64,000 nt of DNA from Globodera rostochiensis (lineage: Eukaryota; Nematoda; Chromadorea; Rhabditida; Heteroderidae): the NCBI GenBank assembly GCA_018350325.1, contig JAEVLN010000017.1, positions 124,001-188,000 on the forward strand, read 5' to 3'. Made by a program: the position numbers and the translations under genes. The notes under the pieces are model-generated. The model saw only the letters and a list, made by a program, of their open reading frames with translations, had not been told where the DNA came from and did not search any database. Positions 48,534 to 61,350 of the stretch are shown here, piece by piece. How positions within the stretch are numbered: position 1 is the first letter of the stretch; each line of letters opens with the position of its first letter.

Positions 48534-49016
48534 CGACGAAGCGGTGATCGATGGAATAACGGAAGAAGCGATGGAAATCGATTGAGCTTTTTGGTCCTTT
48601 TATCGGGAAATAATTGTCTTTGAATTTAAACATTGCGTATGATTTGTGAGTTGGTAACTAATAGCCTAAATTAAGCAATTTCTTAGTTTTAAATTAAGAA
48701 TGAGTTATGTGTGATGACAAAACTTTAACTTGATATACCTATGGTGATTTACACAATTAGGAAAAGAATCATCGAGTTTTGCTTTTTTGGCAATTTTCTT
48801 GCACTGATCGGAAAAGCAAACCGAATCTTTTGTCACTAATTGTAATTTTACATATTTTCAAATGATTGCTTCGCGAATTTACGTGCGAGAAAACGGAAGG
48901 GCTAATCATTTTCTGCCACAACATCCGATTGGAGTTTGGCTGCTCTCTTTCATGTGATTTGCTTTATTTACAGAGACATTTGGTGGCTGAAACTCCATTA
49001 TTTTTATTCCTTTCAA
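48534..49016. other. Intergenic
   Basis: AT-rich, about 480 bases between two signal-peptide genes. No gene or motif named. Confidence 0.5.
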
Positions 49017-52000
49017 ATGCATTTATTCAATGTTTTCCTTAATTACCTCTTTATTTTTTCCCATTTCGTCTGTTTGTCGGATGCGGCATTTTTGGAAGGA
49101 AATGTTTTCGGTAATTTTGCAGAAAATGAAAACAGACAGACACTTTGGGCTTTAGGGATTTGTCTCGCCCACCTCCAGGACCAATATCTGCGCCTCATCT
49201 TTGACGTCCAAATGAGCAAGTTGGACCACGCCGATCTAAGCCTCCAATTGGGAGCAGTCCAAGTCCATTTGGACATTGAGGCCCATTTGGGCCCCCTGGA
49301 GAAAAACGACGACGACTTAAAGCGGCTGCACAAAAAGATAAAAATGCCGTTAGCTCTGTTGGAGAAGCGGAGGAAATACGACGAATTGAAGGGCGAAATT
49401 GAGCGGCGTTTGGGGGCAGGCGGTCGGATGCGCTTTAGCGACTTGTGCCGACTGTGGGACTTTAACGAAGAGACAGAGATGATGAGCAAAGTGCTGGCCC
49501 AAATGAAAGAAGTCGGCACGCAAAGGGGCAGCCAATGTGCCGTCAGCACGACGAGACTCGACCGCGACAGCGGCCCGTGAGACTTAAACATTTACATTTG
49601 GGTAAATTGAACTTCCAGCACGAGAAACTGCGACCAATTTGACGACGCCAACTTTTTGACCAAAGAACAGCCGAATTGGGCACTTCGCTTCAAAAGATAC
49701 ATTTCCATGAGGCATTTGCACTTTATTGACAAGGAAATGTTGGCGGGAGAGAAGAAATTGGGACGCAAAGTGAAGGTGCAGCAATGGTTTAGCACAGAAA
49801 GCATTGCGGGGGAGGGCGAGTTGAGGCGCCGACTTAGGTCCATGAACGTGCTGGGGGAGCTGGAACAGCTAAAGCTGGCTAAGCGGCGGATGAAGCAGGC
49901 TCTGTTTCACCAGGAGGAGCAGAAGCAACTGGAGATTCTCCACCCGATGACCATGGCCATCGGTCAGTTATTGGCGGCGCTTAACGGAGGAGAGGGGCGG
50001 GAGCGTCAGCAGACATTGGACTGCTTGCTAAATACTCACAGAAAAAGATCATTTGGATGATTGATTATCTTAATCATTCCCCTAATTGGATGATTGATTA
50101 TCTGTAACCCCAGATCATTTGGATGATTGATTATCTGTAATCATTCCCCAGATCATTTGGATGATTGATTATCTGTAATCATTCCCCAGATCATTTGGAT
50201 GATTGATTATCTGTAATCATTCCCCAGATCATTTGGATGATTGATTATCTGTAATCATTCCCTTAATTGGGATTGATTATAATCATTCCCCAGATCATTT
50301 GGATGATTGATTATCTGTAATCATTCCCCTAATTGGTGTAATCAAAAAGATCATTTGGATGATTGATTATCTGTAATCATTCCCTTAATTGGGATTGATT
50401 ATCTGTAATCATTCCCCAGATCATTTGGATGATTGATTATCTGTAATCATTCCCCAGATCATTTGGATGATTGATTATCTGTAATCATTCCCCAGATCAT
50501 TTGGATGATTGATTATCTGTAATCATTCCCCAGATCATTTGGATGATTGATTATCTGTAATCATTCCCCAGATCATTTGGATGATTGATTATCTGTAATC
50601 ATTCCCTTAATTGGGATTGATTATCTGTAATCATTCCCTTAATTGGGATTGATTATCTGTAATCATTCCCTTAATTGGGATTGATTATCTGTAATCATTC
50701 CCTTAATTGGGATTGATTATCTGTAATCATTCCCTTAATTGGGATTGATTATCTGTAATCATTCCCTTAATTGGGATTGATTATCTGTAATCATTCCCTT
50801 AATTGGGATTGATTATCTGTAATCATTCCCTTAATTGGGATTGATTATCTGTAATCATTCCCTTAATTGGGATTGATTATCTGTAATCATTCCCTTAATT
50901 GGGATTGATTATCTGTAATCATTCCCTTAATTGGGATTGATTATCTGTAATCATTCCCTTAATTGGGATTGATTATCTGTAATCATTCCCTTAATTGGGA
51001 TTGATTATCTGTAATCATTCCCTTAATTGGGATTGATTATCTGTAATCATTCCCTTAATTGGGATTGATTATCTGTAATCATTCCCTTAATTGGGATTGA
51101 TTATCTGTAATCATTCCCTTAATTGGGATTGATTATCTGTAATCATTCCCTTAATTGGGATTGATTATCTGTAATCATTCCCTTAATTGGGATTGATTAT
51201 CTGTAATCATTCCCTTAATTGGGATTGATTATCTGTAATCATTCCCTTAATTGGGATTGATTATCTGTAATCATTCCCTTAATTGGGATTGATTATCTGT
51301 AATCATTCCCTTCAGATGTCATCGACAGTTCCTTTCTGAAGAATGCTTATGCGACTATTTTTGAATTCGCGCCAAACTCAGTGATATCCAACGAATGGTT
51401 TTTGTGGTTGGAGCGCGCATTTATGGGAGAATTTGGACGCATTTCGCAGAAATAATAAATAATCAAAAAGTGAAGGGAAATGTTGGCAAAATGTGGAAAT
51501 CATTTCACCTTTTGTTGGACCAAATGCCGGAACAAAATTCTGAGGATTGGCTGGAGCAATTTCACAAATTCGAGGAAATGCTTAAAAACGAATTCGGCCA
51601 AATTGGGGAGTCGGCCAAACTGAGGCAGAAGAATCTGCTGGTCGGCTACGGCAATTGTCTTTTAGAGTCATACATCGAAAGCGAGCAGTTCCGTGAGAAG
51701 TTCAACTGGAAGACGGAGACTCGGAAACGGCTCAGAAAAATCTTCGAGGGCACTGAGAGGACAATCGACATAAATTTGTTAGACGATTTTTGGTCACTGC
51801 TCGATGGTACGCTACGAACTTTTTGAATGACGTCAACGGATTTATATATATTTTAATATTTTGTTCTAATTTCTGTCGCCACAGCGTCATCATCTCCGTC
51901 CCCGTCATCATCAACAACGGCCCTCAACATCAAAGGGGCCGTCATAAAATCAAATTCGGTAATTGCGCCGCGGGGGCATTAATATAGAGCGGTCGGTACC

Positions 52001-55000
52001 TTTTGGTTTATAACCTATTTTTTGAGGTGAAGCGCAAAATTTGCTAGAATTAGATTGGCTTTAAGCACTTAAAACCTCCTCGGGTATTTTAGCGAGATTT
52101 TTAAAAAGTTGAACAAAATTTGTAAAATTAAAGGTTAATGCGGTGGATGTGATTAACGGTGCATTGAAGCATTTGGGTAAACAGTGGCTGACGTTTTGTT
52201 TGGTTAAATTTGAATTGTTTGAATAATTCAGAGAAAATTCGCGAGGAATTGGAACTCGGAAATTATGAGGCCTACATTCGGCTGATTAGGAAACTGAAAG
52301 GGAACGAGTAAGCCAAATGAATGAATGAATAAGGCAATTTTGCATTTAGAATTGACGTGGACACTTTCTTCGGAAGTGTCGTCATTTTGTTTAGAGACTT
52401 TCCCGAACTGCTCGAACAGCTTAATCACTTTCTTCCGAAAGGCAACCAACTTTGGATTCCCGGCAAAAGTTTTGCTGCATGTATTTAAATATAAATAATA
52501 ATAAACAAATAAACCTTTCTTTAATATTTTGCTGAAGTATCGACGAATGCAATCCCTGAAAGTTCCCAACATTTTTTTACTTCAAAGACTCTAAAAAAAG
52601 GCATCGAATGTCCCAGCAAAAGCGAAGATCTGACAGATGCCGACGCATTTGAGCGTTCTAAAGGTTTTAAACGTTAAATTTAATAAAATAAAAGCAATTT
52701 GTCAGACCCCGAGGCGTATGCCCTGTCTTTGTCCGTCGCGACACTTTTGAGGAATATTCAAAAGGAATTTCCGCCGTCAAAAGTTGCCATGGCATTCCTT
52801 TTGCAAAAGGAGTTGAAATTGGCATCCGCCGTTTGGTATTTCAAAGAGGCCGTTCGGAACTTATTCGCTTTTGTCACTTCGATGGGACAGAAAAGCGCGA
52901 AATTTGCGAGTGAATTTGAAAAAGTCAAAAAAACGGGTGAACATTTGGTAAACTCCAACCCCGGAGGGGGGGCTGAAGAGTTGTGCCATTTGTACATATT
53001 CGCGCACAAATTGGCAACTAACTTGGTTTTGGCAGCAGAAAGCGACCAATGGCGAAAGCATCTTTTATGGAGCGTGGATAAGCAGGTCCAGTAACTTCAA
53101 TCTCGACCTGATCAGAGTTTAGTTTGATCCGTGATCAGACCCGGTCTTTTCAATCCCGACCTGATCAAGATTTAGTTTGATCCATGATCAGACCCGGTCT
53201 TTTCAATCTCGACCTGATCAGGGTTTAATTTATCCGTGATCAGACCCGGTCGTTTTGATCCGTGATCAGACCCGGTCTTTTCAATCTCGACCTGATCAGA
53301 GTTTAGTTTGATTGATCAGACCCGGTAAATAAATATTTTAGTTTCTCTTTATGCTGCCGTCGTCTTTTGGAGATTTGGATTGTTCAGAGGCCGATAATAT
53401 TTTAAAAATTGCGCAAAAATTTGATGAATTGGAATGCATTCAGCCGATTTTCATTCTTACTTTTTCGTCTCTGATAAGGCGCTTCAAACTTTTTCGAAAT
53501 TTATTTTGCCACGGATTTGACGGATTGGCGATTTCCGTCGTGAAGGAACGGCTGCTATGGATTGTTCAAGAGAAAGTCGTCAACGAATTGGAGACGGAGT
53601 TCCCCGAGATTATGCACTACGGTAGCACAGCCCAAAGCGGGGGGGGGGGGGGGGGGATATGCACTACGGTAGCACAGCCCAAAGGGGGGGGGGATATGCA
53701 CTACGGTAGCACATCCCAAAGGGGGGGGGGATATGCACTAACAGCCCAAAGGGGGGGGGGATATGCACTACGGTAGCACAGCCCAAAGGGGGGGGGGGAT
53801 ATGCACTACGGTAGCACAGCCCAAAGGGGGGGGGGATATGCACTAACAGCCCAAAGGGGGGGGGGATATGCACTAACAGCCCAAAGGGGGGGGGGGATAT
53901 GCACTACGGTAGCACAGCCCAAAGGGGGGGGGGATATGCACTACGGTAGCACAGCCCAAAGGGGGGGGGGATATGCACTACGGTAGCACAGCCCAAAGGG
54001 GGGGGGGATATGCACTTCGGTAGCACATCCCAAAGGGGGGGGGGATATGCACTACGGTAGCACAGCCCAAAGGGGGGGGGGGATATGCACTACGGTAGCA
54101 CATCCCAAAGGGGGGGGGGATATGCACTACGGTAGCACAGCCCAAAGGGGGGGGGATATGCACTTCGGTAGCACATCCCAAAGGGGGGGGGGATATGCAC
54201 TACGGTAGCACAGCCCAAAGGGGGGGGGGGGATATGCACTACGGTAGCACATCCCAAAGGGGGGGGGGATATGCACTAACAGCCCAAAGGGGGGGGGGGA
54301 TATGCACTACGGTAGCACAGCCCAAAGGGGGGGGGGGATATGCACTACGGTAGCACAGCCCAAAGGGGGGGGGGGATATGCACTACGGTAGCACATCCCA
54401 AAGGGGGGGGGGGATATGCACTACGGTAGCACAGCCCAAAGGGGGGGGGGGGGATATGCACTTCGGTAGCACAGCCCAAAGGGGGGGGGGATATGCACTA
54501 ACAGCCCAAAGGGGGGGGGGGATATGCACTACGGTAGCACAGCCCAAAGGGGGGGGGGATATGCACTTCGGTAGCACATCCCAAAGGGGGGGGGGATATG
54601 CACTACGGTAGCACAGCCCAAAGGGGGGGGGATATGCACTACGGTAGCACATCCCAAAGGGGGGGGGGGATATGCACTACGGTAGCACAGCCCAAAGGGG
54701 GGGGGATATGCACTTCGGTAGCACATCCCAAAGGGGGGGGGGGGGATATGCACTACGGTAGCACAGCCCAAAGGGGGGGGGGATATGCACTACGGTAGCA
54801 CAGCCCAAAGGGGGGGGGGATATGCACTAACAGCCCAAAGGGGGGGGGGGATATGCACTACGGTAGCACAGCCCAAAGGGGGGGGGATATGCACTACGGT
54901 AGCACAGCCCAAAGGGGGGGGGGGATATGCACTAACAGCCCAAAGGGGGGGGGATATGCACTACGGTAGCACAGCCCAAAGGGGGGGGGGATATGCACTA

Positions 55001-57491
55001 CGGTAGCACAGCCCAAAGGGGGGGGGATATGCACTAACAGCCCAAAGGGGGGGGGGGATATGCACTACGGTAGCACAGCCCAAAGGGGGGGGGGATATGC
55101 ACTACGGTAGCACAGCCCAAAGGGGGGGGATATGCACTACGGTAGCACATCCCAAAGGGGGGGGGATATGCACTACGGTAGCACAGCCCAAAGGGGGGGG
55201 GGATATGCACTACGGTAGCACAGCCCAAAGGGGGGGGGATATGCACTACGGTAGCACAGCCCAAAGGGGGGGGGGGATATGCACTAACAGCCCAAAGGGG
55301 GGGGGGATATGCACTACGGTAGCACAGCCCAAAGGGGGGGGGATATGCACTAACAGCCCAAAGGGGGGGGGGGGATATGCACTAACAGCCCAAAGGGGGG
55401 GGGGATATGCACTACGGTAGCACAGCCCAAAGGGGGGGGGGGATATGCACTACGGTAGCACAGCCCAAAGGGGGGGGGGATATGCACTACGGTAGCACAG
55501 CCCAAAGGGGGGGGGGGATATGCACTTCGGTAGCACATCCCAAAGGGGGGGGGGGGGATATGCACTACGGTAGCACAGCCCAAAGGGGGGGGGGGATATG
55601 CACTACGGTAGCACATCCCAAAGGGGGGGGGGATATGCACTACGGTAGCACAGCCCAAAGGGGGGGGGATATGCACTTCGGTAGCACATCCCAAAGGGGG
55701 GGGGGATATGCACTACGGTAGCACAGCCCAAAGGGGGGGGGGATATGCACTACGGTAGCACATCCCAAAGGGGGGGGGGGATATGCACTAACAGCCCAAA
55801 GGGGGGGGGGATATGCACTACGGTAGCACAGCCCAAAGGGGGGGGGGGATATGCACTACGGTAGCACAGCCCAAAGGGGGGGGGGGATATGCACTACGGT
55901 AGCACATCCCAAAGGGGGGGGGGATATGCACTACGGTAGCACAGCCCAAAGGGGGGGGGGGATATGCACTTCGGTAGCACAGCCCAAAGGGGGGGGGGAT
56001 ATGCACTAACAGCCCAAAGGGGGGGGGGATATGCACTACGGTAGCACAGCCCAAAGGGGGGGGGGGATATGCACTTCGGTAGCACATCCCAAAGGGGGGG
56101 GGGATATGCACTACGGTAGCACAGCCCAAAGGGGGGGGGATATGCACTACGGTAGCACATCCCAAAGGGGGGGGGGGATATGCACTACGGTAGCACAGCC
56201 CAAAGGGGGGGGGATATGCACTTCGGTAGCACATCCCAAAGGGGGGGGGGGATATGCACTACGGTAGCACAGCCCAAAGGGGGGGGGGATATGCACTACG
56301 GTAGCACAGCCCAAAGGGGGGGGGGATATGCACTAACAGCCCAAAGGGGGGGGGGATATGCACTACGGTAGCACAGCCCAAAGGGGGGGGGGGATATGCA
56401 CTACGGTAGCACAGCCCAAAGGGGGGGGGATATGCACTAACAGCCCAAAGGGGGGGGGGGATATGCACTACGGTAGCACAGCCCAAAGGGGGGGGGGGGG
56501 GATATGCACTACGGTAGCACAGCCCAAAGGGGGGGGGATATGCACTAACAGCCCAAAGGGGGGGGGGGATATGCACTACGGTAGCACAGCCCAAAGGGGG
56601 GGGGGATATGCACTACGGTAGCACAGCCCAAAGGGGGGGGATATGCACTACGGTAGCACATCCCAAAGGGGGGGGGATATGCACTACGGTAGCACAGCCC
56701 AAAGGGGGGGGGGATATGCACTACGGTAGCACAGCCCAAAGGGGGGGGGGATATGCACTACGGTAGCACAGCCCAAAGGGGGGGGGGGATATGCACTAAC
56801 AGCCCAAAGGGGGGGGGGGATATGCACTACGGTAGCACAGCCCAAAGGGGGGGGGATATGCACTACGGTAGCACAGCCCAAAGGGGGGGGGGATATGCAC
56901 TAACAGCCCAAAGGGGGGGGGATATGCACTACGGTAGCACAGCCCAAAGGGGGGGGGGATATGCACTACGGTAGCACAGCCCAAAGGGGGGGGGGATATG
57001 CACTAACAGCCCAAAGGGGGGGGGGATATGCACTACGGTAGCACAGCCCAAAGGGGGGGGGGATATGCACTACGGTAGCACAGCCCAAAGGGGGGGGGGA
57101 TATGCACTAACAGCCCAAAGGGGGGGGATATGCACTACGGTAGCACAGCCCAAAGGGGGGGGGATATGCACTAACAGCCCAAAGGGGGGGGGGGATATGC
57201 ACTACGGTAGCACATCCCAAAGGGGGGGGGGGATATGCACTACGGTAGCACAGCCCAAAGGGGGGGGGGGGATATGCACTACGGTAGCACATCCCAAAGG
57301 GGGGGGGATATGCACTAACAGCCCAAAGGGGGGGGGATATGCACTACGGTAGCACAGCCCAAAGGGGGGGGGGATATGCACTAACAGCCCAAAGGGGGGG
57401 GGGGGATATGCACTACGGTAGCACAGCCCAAAGGGGGGGGGGGATATTAGTAAACGACTCAAACCGATTCGGCCCCAATTTCGTTGCATAA
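49017..57491 (+). CDS. Large signal-peptide protein containing a PAH (Sin3-type) domain
   Basis: Starts MHLFNVFLNYLFIFSHFVCLSDA, a typical signal peptide. Exons: 49017-49576, 49619 to about 50040, about 51316-51420, about 51470-51808, 51893-51956, then segments at 52132-52182, 52232-52307, 52350-52469, 52541-52671, 52708-53085, 53342-53621. The protein is helical and charged. Exons at 52132-52469 encode a fold matching the paired amphipathic helix family: a first helix (VINGALKHLGEKIREEL), Y-EAYIRLIRKLKGNEIDVDT, then VVILFRDFPELLEQLNHFLP, which fits the PAH consensus LF-x(2)-P-x-L-x(5)-N-x-FLP. PAH domains normally occur in nuclear Sin3 co-repressors, so a signal peptide is unexpected. Two introns are giant repeat arrays. 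After the second array (3' splice site at 57449-57450) a short frame stops at 57491. Joining to the next gene is possible. Exons between 50040 and 51500 are uncertain. Confidence 0.6.
50042..51312. repeat. Intronic tandem array, 38- and 32-base units
   Basis: Two unit types. Type 1 (mainly 50050-50610) is ATCATTTGGATGATTGATTA followed by TCTGTAATCATTCCCCAG. Type 2 (50600-51310) is ATTGGGATTGATTATCTGTA followed by ATCATTCCCTTA, about 22 near-perfect copies. Each type 1 unit includes a donor-like T|GTAATC and an acceptor-like CATTCCCCAG. The last unit becomes CATTCCCTTCAG, the apparent 3' splice site of the next exon (ATGTCATCGAC). Confidence 0.9.
53100..53335. repeat. Intronic tandem repeat, GATCAGACCCGGTC units
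   Basis: Four to five imperfect copies (about 52 bases, with shortened ones) of GACCTGATCAGAGTTTAGTT then TGATCCGTGATCAGACCCGG in intron 53086-53341. The unit contains the palindrome TGATCA. It does not obviously include the flanking splice sites. Confidence 0.85.
53611..57445. repeat. 3.8-kb minisatellite with long G runs, spanning an exon end and its 5' splice site
   Basis: More than 100 copies of an approximately 37-base unit GATATGCACTACGGTAGCAC then AGCCCAAAG and 8-13 G. Variants: ACTTCGGTAGCACATCCC, and a shorter unit GATATGCACTAACAGCCC lacking the middle. The array starts at the coding end GAGATTATGCACTACG followed by GTAGCAC, the exon donor, so each long unit repeats the last 10 exon bases and that donor. 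The array ends at GGGATATTAG, the 3' splice site. Every copy has a G run of at least 8. Confidence 0.95.
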
Positions 57492-57520
57492 TTTCAAAAA
57501 AGATAATATTAACAGAAATA

Positions 57521-60500
57521 ATGATCAACGCCATGTACCTCACTAAACTGCTGACCCAACTGACATTCAAATCGGGCACAGCGATAGCTGAGGAATACGA
57601 AGCGCGCATTTCCACCACTTTCCTTCTGAAAATTGTCACCGAATTCGAAATTAACATTTCCACGGAATGCAAATTACCGCCGAAAATATGTGAAGCGTTG
57701 TTGGGGACAATTGCTGAAGTAAAGAACGCCTTTTATGAAAGTTTGCCTGACGGAAAACCCTCAACTTTTCGAAACGGAAATTGTCGGCTCTTTAATTTGA
57801 GTATTTTTGTTGAGAATTTGCTAAATGGGGAAAAGTCAGAAGTCGGAGACATTGGAGAGAAAATGATCGTCGAGTGGGAGCCGAAAGAGTGCAACTCGGA
57901 GAAGGGCATCAAGAAGGCCCTGGAAGGGCAGAGGGAAGTTCTTGCGAATGTGCATTTTGCCTTTCTGAGGAATGCGATGGCGGAGAAAGATTGGGTGATC
58001 GGAGCGATCAGAGAGCGGCCGGGGGCCAGCACGCGCATTCGTACGTTGATCATCGACGAAAATCTGTACGATCAGCTGACGGACAGTATTGGCGAACAGC
58101 TGACCAATCCCGAAGGTAATTTTGACATAAATTTTAAGCGTTCCCATTTCTGTGTTCGTTCAGTTTTTGATGATGACAAATTGTTTGAATGTCATTATCG
58201 CAATGCTTTGCTATACGCCGATTCGCTGATCAGAACGGAAGGGACGATGAGGGCAGATATTACGGTATTTGTACGATGGGTGGAGCAAACACTCAGAGAT
58301 AAACATTCAATTTTGGCGAAACGAATGCTTAAAATTTGGCAAAAAAGTGTCCGGTTGTTGTTTGAAAGAATTTACGATTTTACATATGATCAGACGGAGG
58401 TCAAACATTTTGAAGCTGAAAATGAATTGCTGAAGCAAATCTTTGTGGAGGTCAAGACTTTTTTACAAGTAAATCTGAAAGTGCGAAAGGTAAAAAGTGA
58501 GAAACAACTCGGGAGTGAATGGACGCAACGAATGTCGAGACGTTACCGGGACAAATTAACGGAACTCGTCGAGAACAAAGAAAGGTCAAACGAGAGCGGG
58601 CACATTTTGGTCGATGATGACCTGCAAATTCCAAAGGAAGAGCTGGACAAAATTGATGATTGGCTGAATATATTGCATTTTGCCGCACTGGAGGGACTGA
58701 TCAGAGGCGACGGCACTTTTGAGAAAGAGCTGAGAAATGGTGGGGGAATAAAGCCACCGTTAGGCCAAAACCAAAATAACTTTTGCGTTTAGCATTTGGA
58801 CATTCAAAAGCCGTCACCGACAGACTAATTGATTTCTTGGACAGCGAAATGAAAGCTTTTGACCTTTTGAAGCTGTTGAACTTATCTCCGGATGTTTTGG
58901 AAAAAGTACTGCCGGCATCGGTAAAATTTGAAATTGAAAAAAATGCATTTGTTATGCCAATGCCAACAATACAAAGCGATGGCGGAGAAGGAGAAGGCGA
59001 AGAGGCGTCTAAAAAACCGAAGAAAAAAAGAAAGGCGAAAAAAGAGAAAATGCAAAACAAAACGCCAATCGGAGGGGAGGAAAAAGGTACCGTAACAGAA
59101 CAGAAGAAGAGAGACAAGGCAATAGAACCGAGTAAGCAGGATACTGTAAATGAAGACAATAAAGAGGATACGGTAAATGAACAGAATAAGGAGGATACGA
59201 TAAATGAACAGAATAAGGATGGTACGGTAAATGAACATAAGCAGGATACTGTAAATGAACAGAATAAGGAGGATACGATAAATGAACAGAATAAGGAGGA
59301 TACGATAAATGAACAGAATAAGGATGGTACGGTAAATGAACAGAATAAGGACGGTACGGTAAATGAAGACAATAAAAAGGATACGGTAAATGAACAGAAT
59401 AAGCAGGATACTGTAAATGAAGACAATAAAAAGGATACGGTAAATGAACAGAATAAGCAGGATACTGTAAATGAAGACAATAAAGAGGATCCGGTAAATG
59501 AACAGAATAAGGAGGATACTGTAAATGAAGACAATAAAGAGGATCCGGTAAATGAACAGAATAAGGAGGATACTGTAAATGAAGACAATAAAGAGGATCC
59601 GGTAAATGAACAGAATAAGGAGGATACTGTAAATGAAGACAATAAAGAGGATCCGGTAAATGAACAGAATAAGGAGGATACTGTAAATGAAGACAATAAA
59701 AAGGATACGGTAAATGAACAGAATAAGCAGGATACTGTAAATGAAGACAATAAAGAGGATACGGTAAATGATAAGCAGGATACTGTAAATGAAGACAATA
59801 AAGAGGATACGGTAAATGAACAGAATAAGGAGGATACTGTAAATGAAGACAATAAAGAGGATCCGGTAAATGAACAGAATAATGAGGATACTGTAAATGA
59901 AGACAATAAAAAGGATCCGGTAAATGAACAGAATAAGGAGGATACTGTAAATGAAGACAATAAAGAGGATACGGTAAATGAACAAAATAAGGAAGATACG
60001 ATAAATGAACAGAATAAGGATGGTACGGTAAATGAACAGAATAAGGACGGTACGGTAAATGAAGACAATAAAAAGGATACGGTAAATGAACAGAATAAGG
60101 AGGATACTGTAAATGAAGACAATAAAGAGGATCCGGTAAATGAACAGAATAAGGAGGATACTGTAAATGAAGACAATAAAGAGGATCCGGTAAATGAACA
60201 GAATAAGGAGGATACTGTAAATGAAGACAATAAAGAGGATACGGTAAATGAACAAAATAAGGAAGATACGATAAATGAACAGAATAAGGACGGTACGGTA
60301 AATGAACAAAATAAGGAAGATACGATAAATGAACAGAATAAGGACGGTACGGTAAATGAACAAAATAAGGAAGATACGATAAATGAACAGAATAAGGACG
60401 GTACGGTAAATGAACAAAATAAGGAAGATACGATAAATGAACAGAATAAGGACGGTACGGTAAATGAACCACAAGTTGAAGAGTTGGCAACGGAAGTCGA

Positions 60501-61182
60501 AAGGGTCAAATTAAGCGACTTTGGAGACGACCGTTTTCTGTTTGCGAAGTACCGGCTTTTGCTTGGGGCTTTGCTCGGTGAACGTCGGCCGAATGATTCA
60601 ACAGACATTGAAAGTGTAATAAATGGCAATAATAACAAAGAAAAAGCGGACAATTTTCAAAGGGTCGAATTTCTTCGTCGACTAATTAATATTGGAGTTT
60701 ATGCCAATGAAATTATGCATCGAATTGAACTAATTGAGGCTTTTGTGATGCAATTTTCATCTCAGAATGGAATTAACGAATTGGAGGTGAGCAAAATAAA
60801 GCAAATTTGGGACGTTTTGGAGAGAATTGAACTGTCGGAAGAAAGGACAAAATGGGAGCAATTGGAGGACAATTTACACGAACTTTTGAGAAGGATTTTA
60901 TGGGTTATGGATGAAAAAAGAGTAAAAACGGCGGAATATTTTGAAATGGCGGAGGGTCGGGAAAAAGTTCGGCGGATTCAATCACTCAGAAATCATTTGC
61001 ATTTGCGCAAATTGGCACTTTGCTTCTGCGCAGACATTGCGCCAACGCAAATGTTTTGGCTCCGCGAGATTTGTGCAATTTTTGGCATTAAAAATTATGA
61101 AAAAGCGAAATTTGTGGAAAAAATAAAAGAACATTTGGACATGGCCAAAAAGATAAAATCGCAGCAAAACATTGGTTGGTAA
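57521..61182 (+). CDS. Large charged protein with about 49 copies of a 9-residue repeat (1186 aa)
   Basis: Three exons in phase: 57521-58115, 58164-58739, 58793-61182. Exons 1-2 and the first part of exon 3 are helical with no recognised domain (contains ERPGASTRIRTLIIDENLYD and RVKSEKQLGSEW-type stretches). Residues from about 505 to 950 are a near-perfect 9-residue repeat of the form (D/G)(T/P)(V/I)NE(Q/D)NK(E/Q/K/D), encoded by a 27-base tandem repeat at 59137-60470. It is preceded by a Lys-rich basic cluster (KKPKKKRKAKKEK), a likely nuclear localisation signal. A helical C-terminal domain follows, ending KSQQNIGW. The ATG lies 6 bases after an AACAG, about 24 bases after the stop of the preceding gene; a trans-spliced downstream cistron or a fused single gene are both possible. 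Confidence 0.7.
59137..60470. repeat. Coding 27-base tandem repeat
   Basis: About 49 units such as GATACTGTAAATGAAGACAA then TAAAGAG, alternating with a GATCCGGTAAATGAACAGAA type; long blocks show a two-unit (54-base) periodicity. The unit length is a multiple of 3, so the frame is kept. One unit is truncated at about 59770 (an ATAAGCAG junction), still in frame. Confidence 0.95.
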
Positions 61183-61350
61183 AGGGCGATAAATAGGCAC
61201 AAAATAACGGCGAAAACAATTTTAGATAAAAAATTATACGATAAATATAAATATATTATAAATAACAGAGAAAAACATTCCATTAAAACTTTTTTATTCT
61301 TCAATAAAATTCCGAAAAGTTGGCAAGAAATTGAATTTGACAAAGGAAAA
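61183..61350. other. Short intergenic spacer
   Basis: About 170 AT-rich bases between the repeat protein and the PAP-like gene on the same strand. It includes AATAAA-like sequence near 61300. Close spacing is compatible with an operon. Confidence 0.45.

Noticed and set aside
53611..57445. Many open frames of Gly-rich (AQPKGGG) or Pro-rich (YPPPLG) peptides on both strands
   Set aside because: They are translations of the G-run minisatellite; frames change with G-run length and no start or splice context supports them.
58701..60653. Minus-strand open frames of 490-650 codons opposite the 9-residue repeat
   Set aside because: They arise because a 27-base repeat without stops keeps all frames open; the plus-strand frame continues into normal sequence with splice sites on both sides, the minus frames are monotonous Phe/Ser/Leu or Tyr/Pro repeats.
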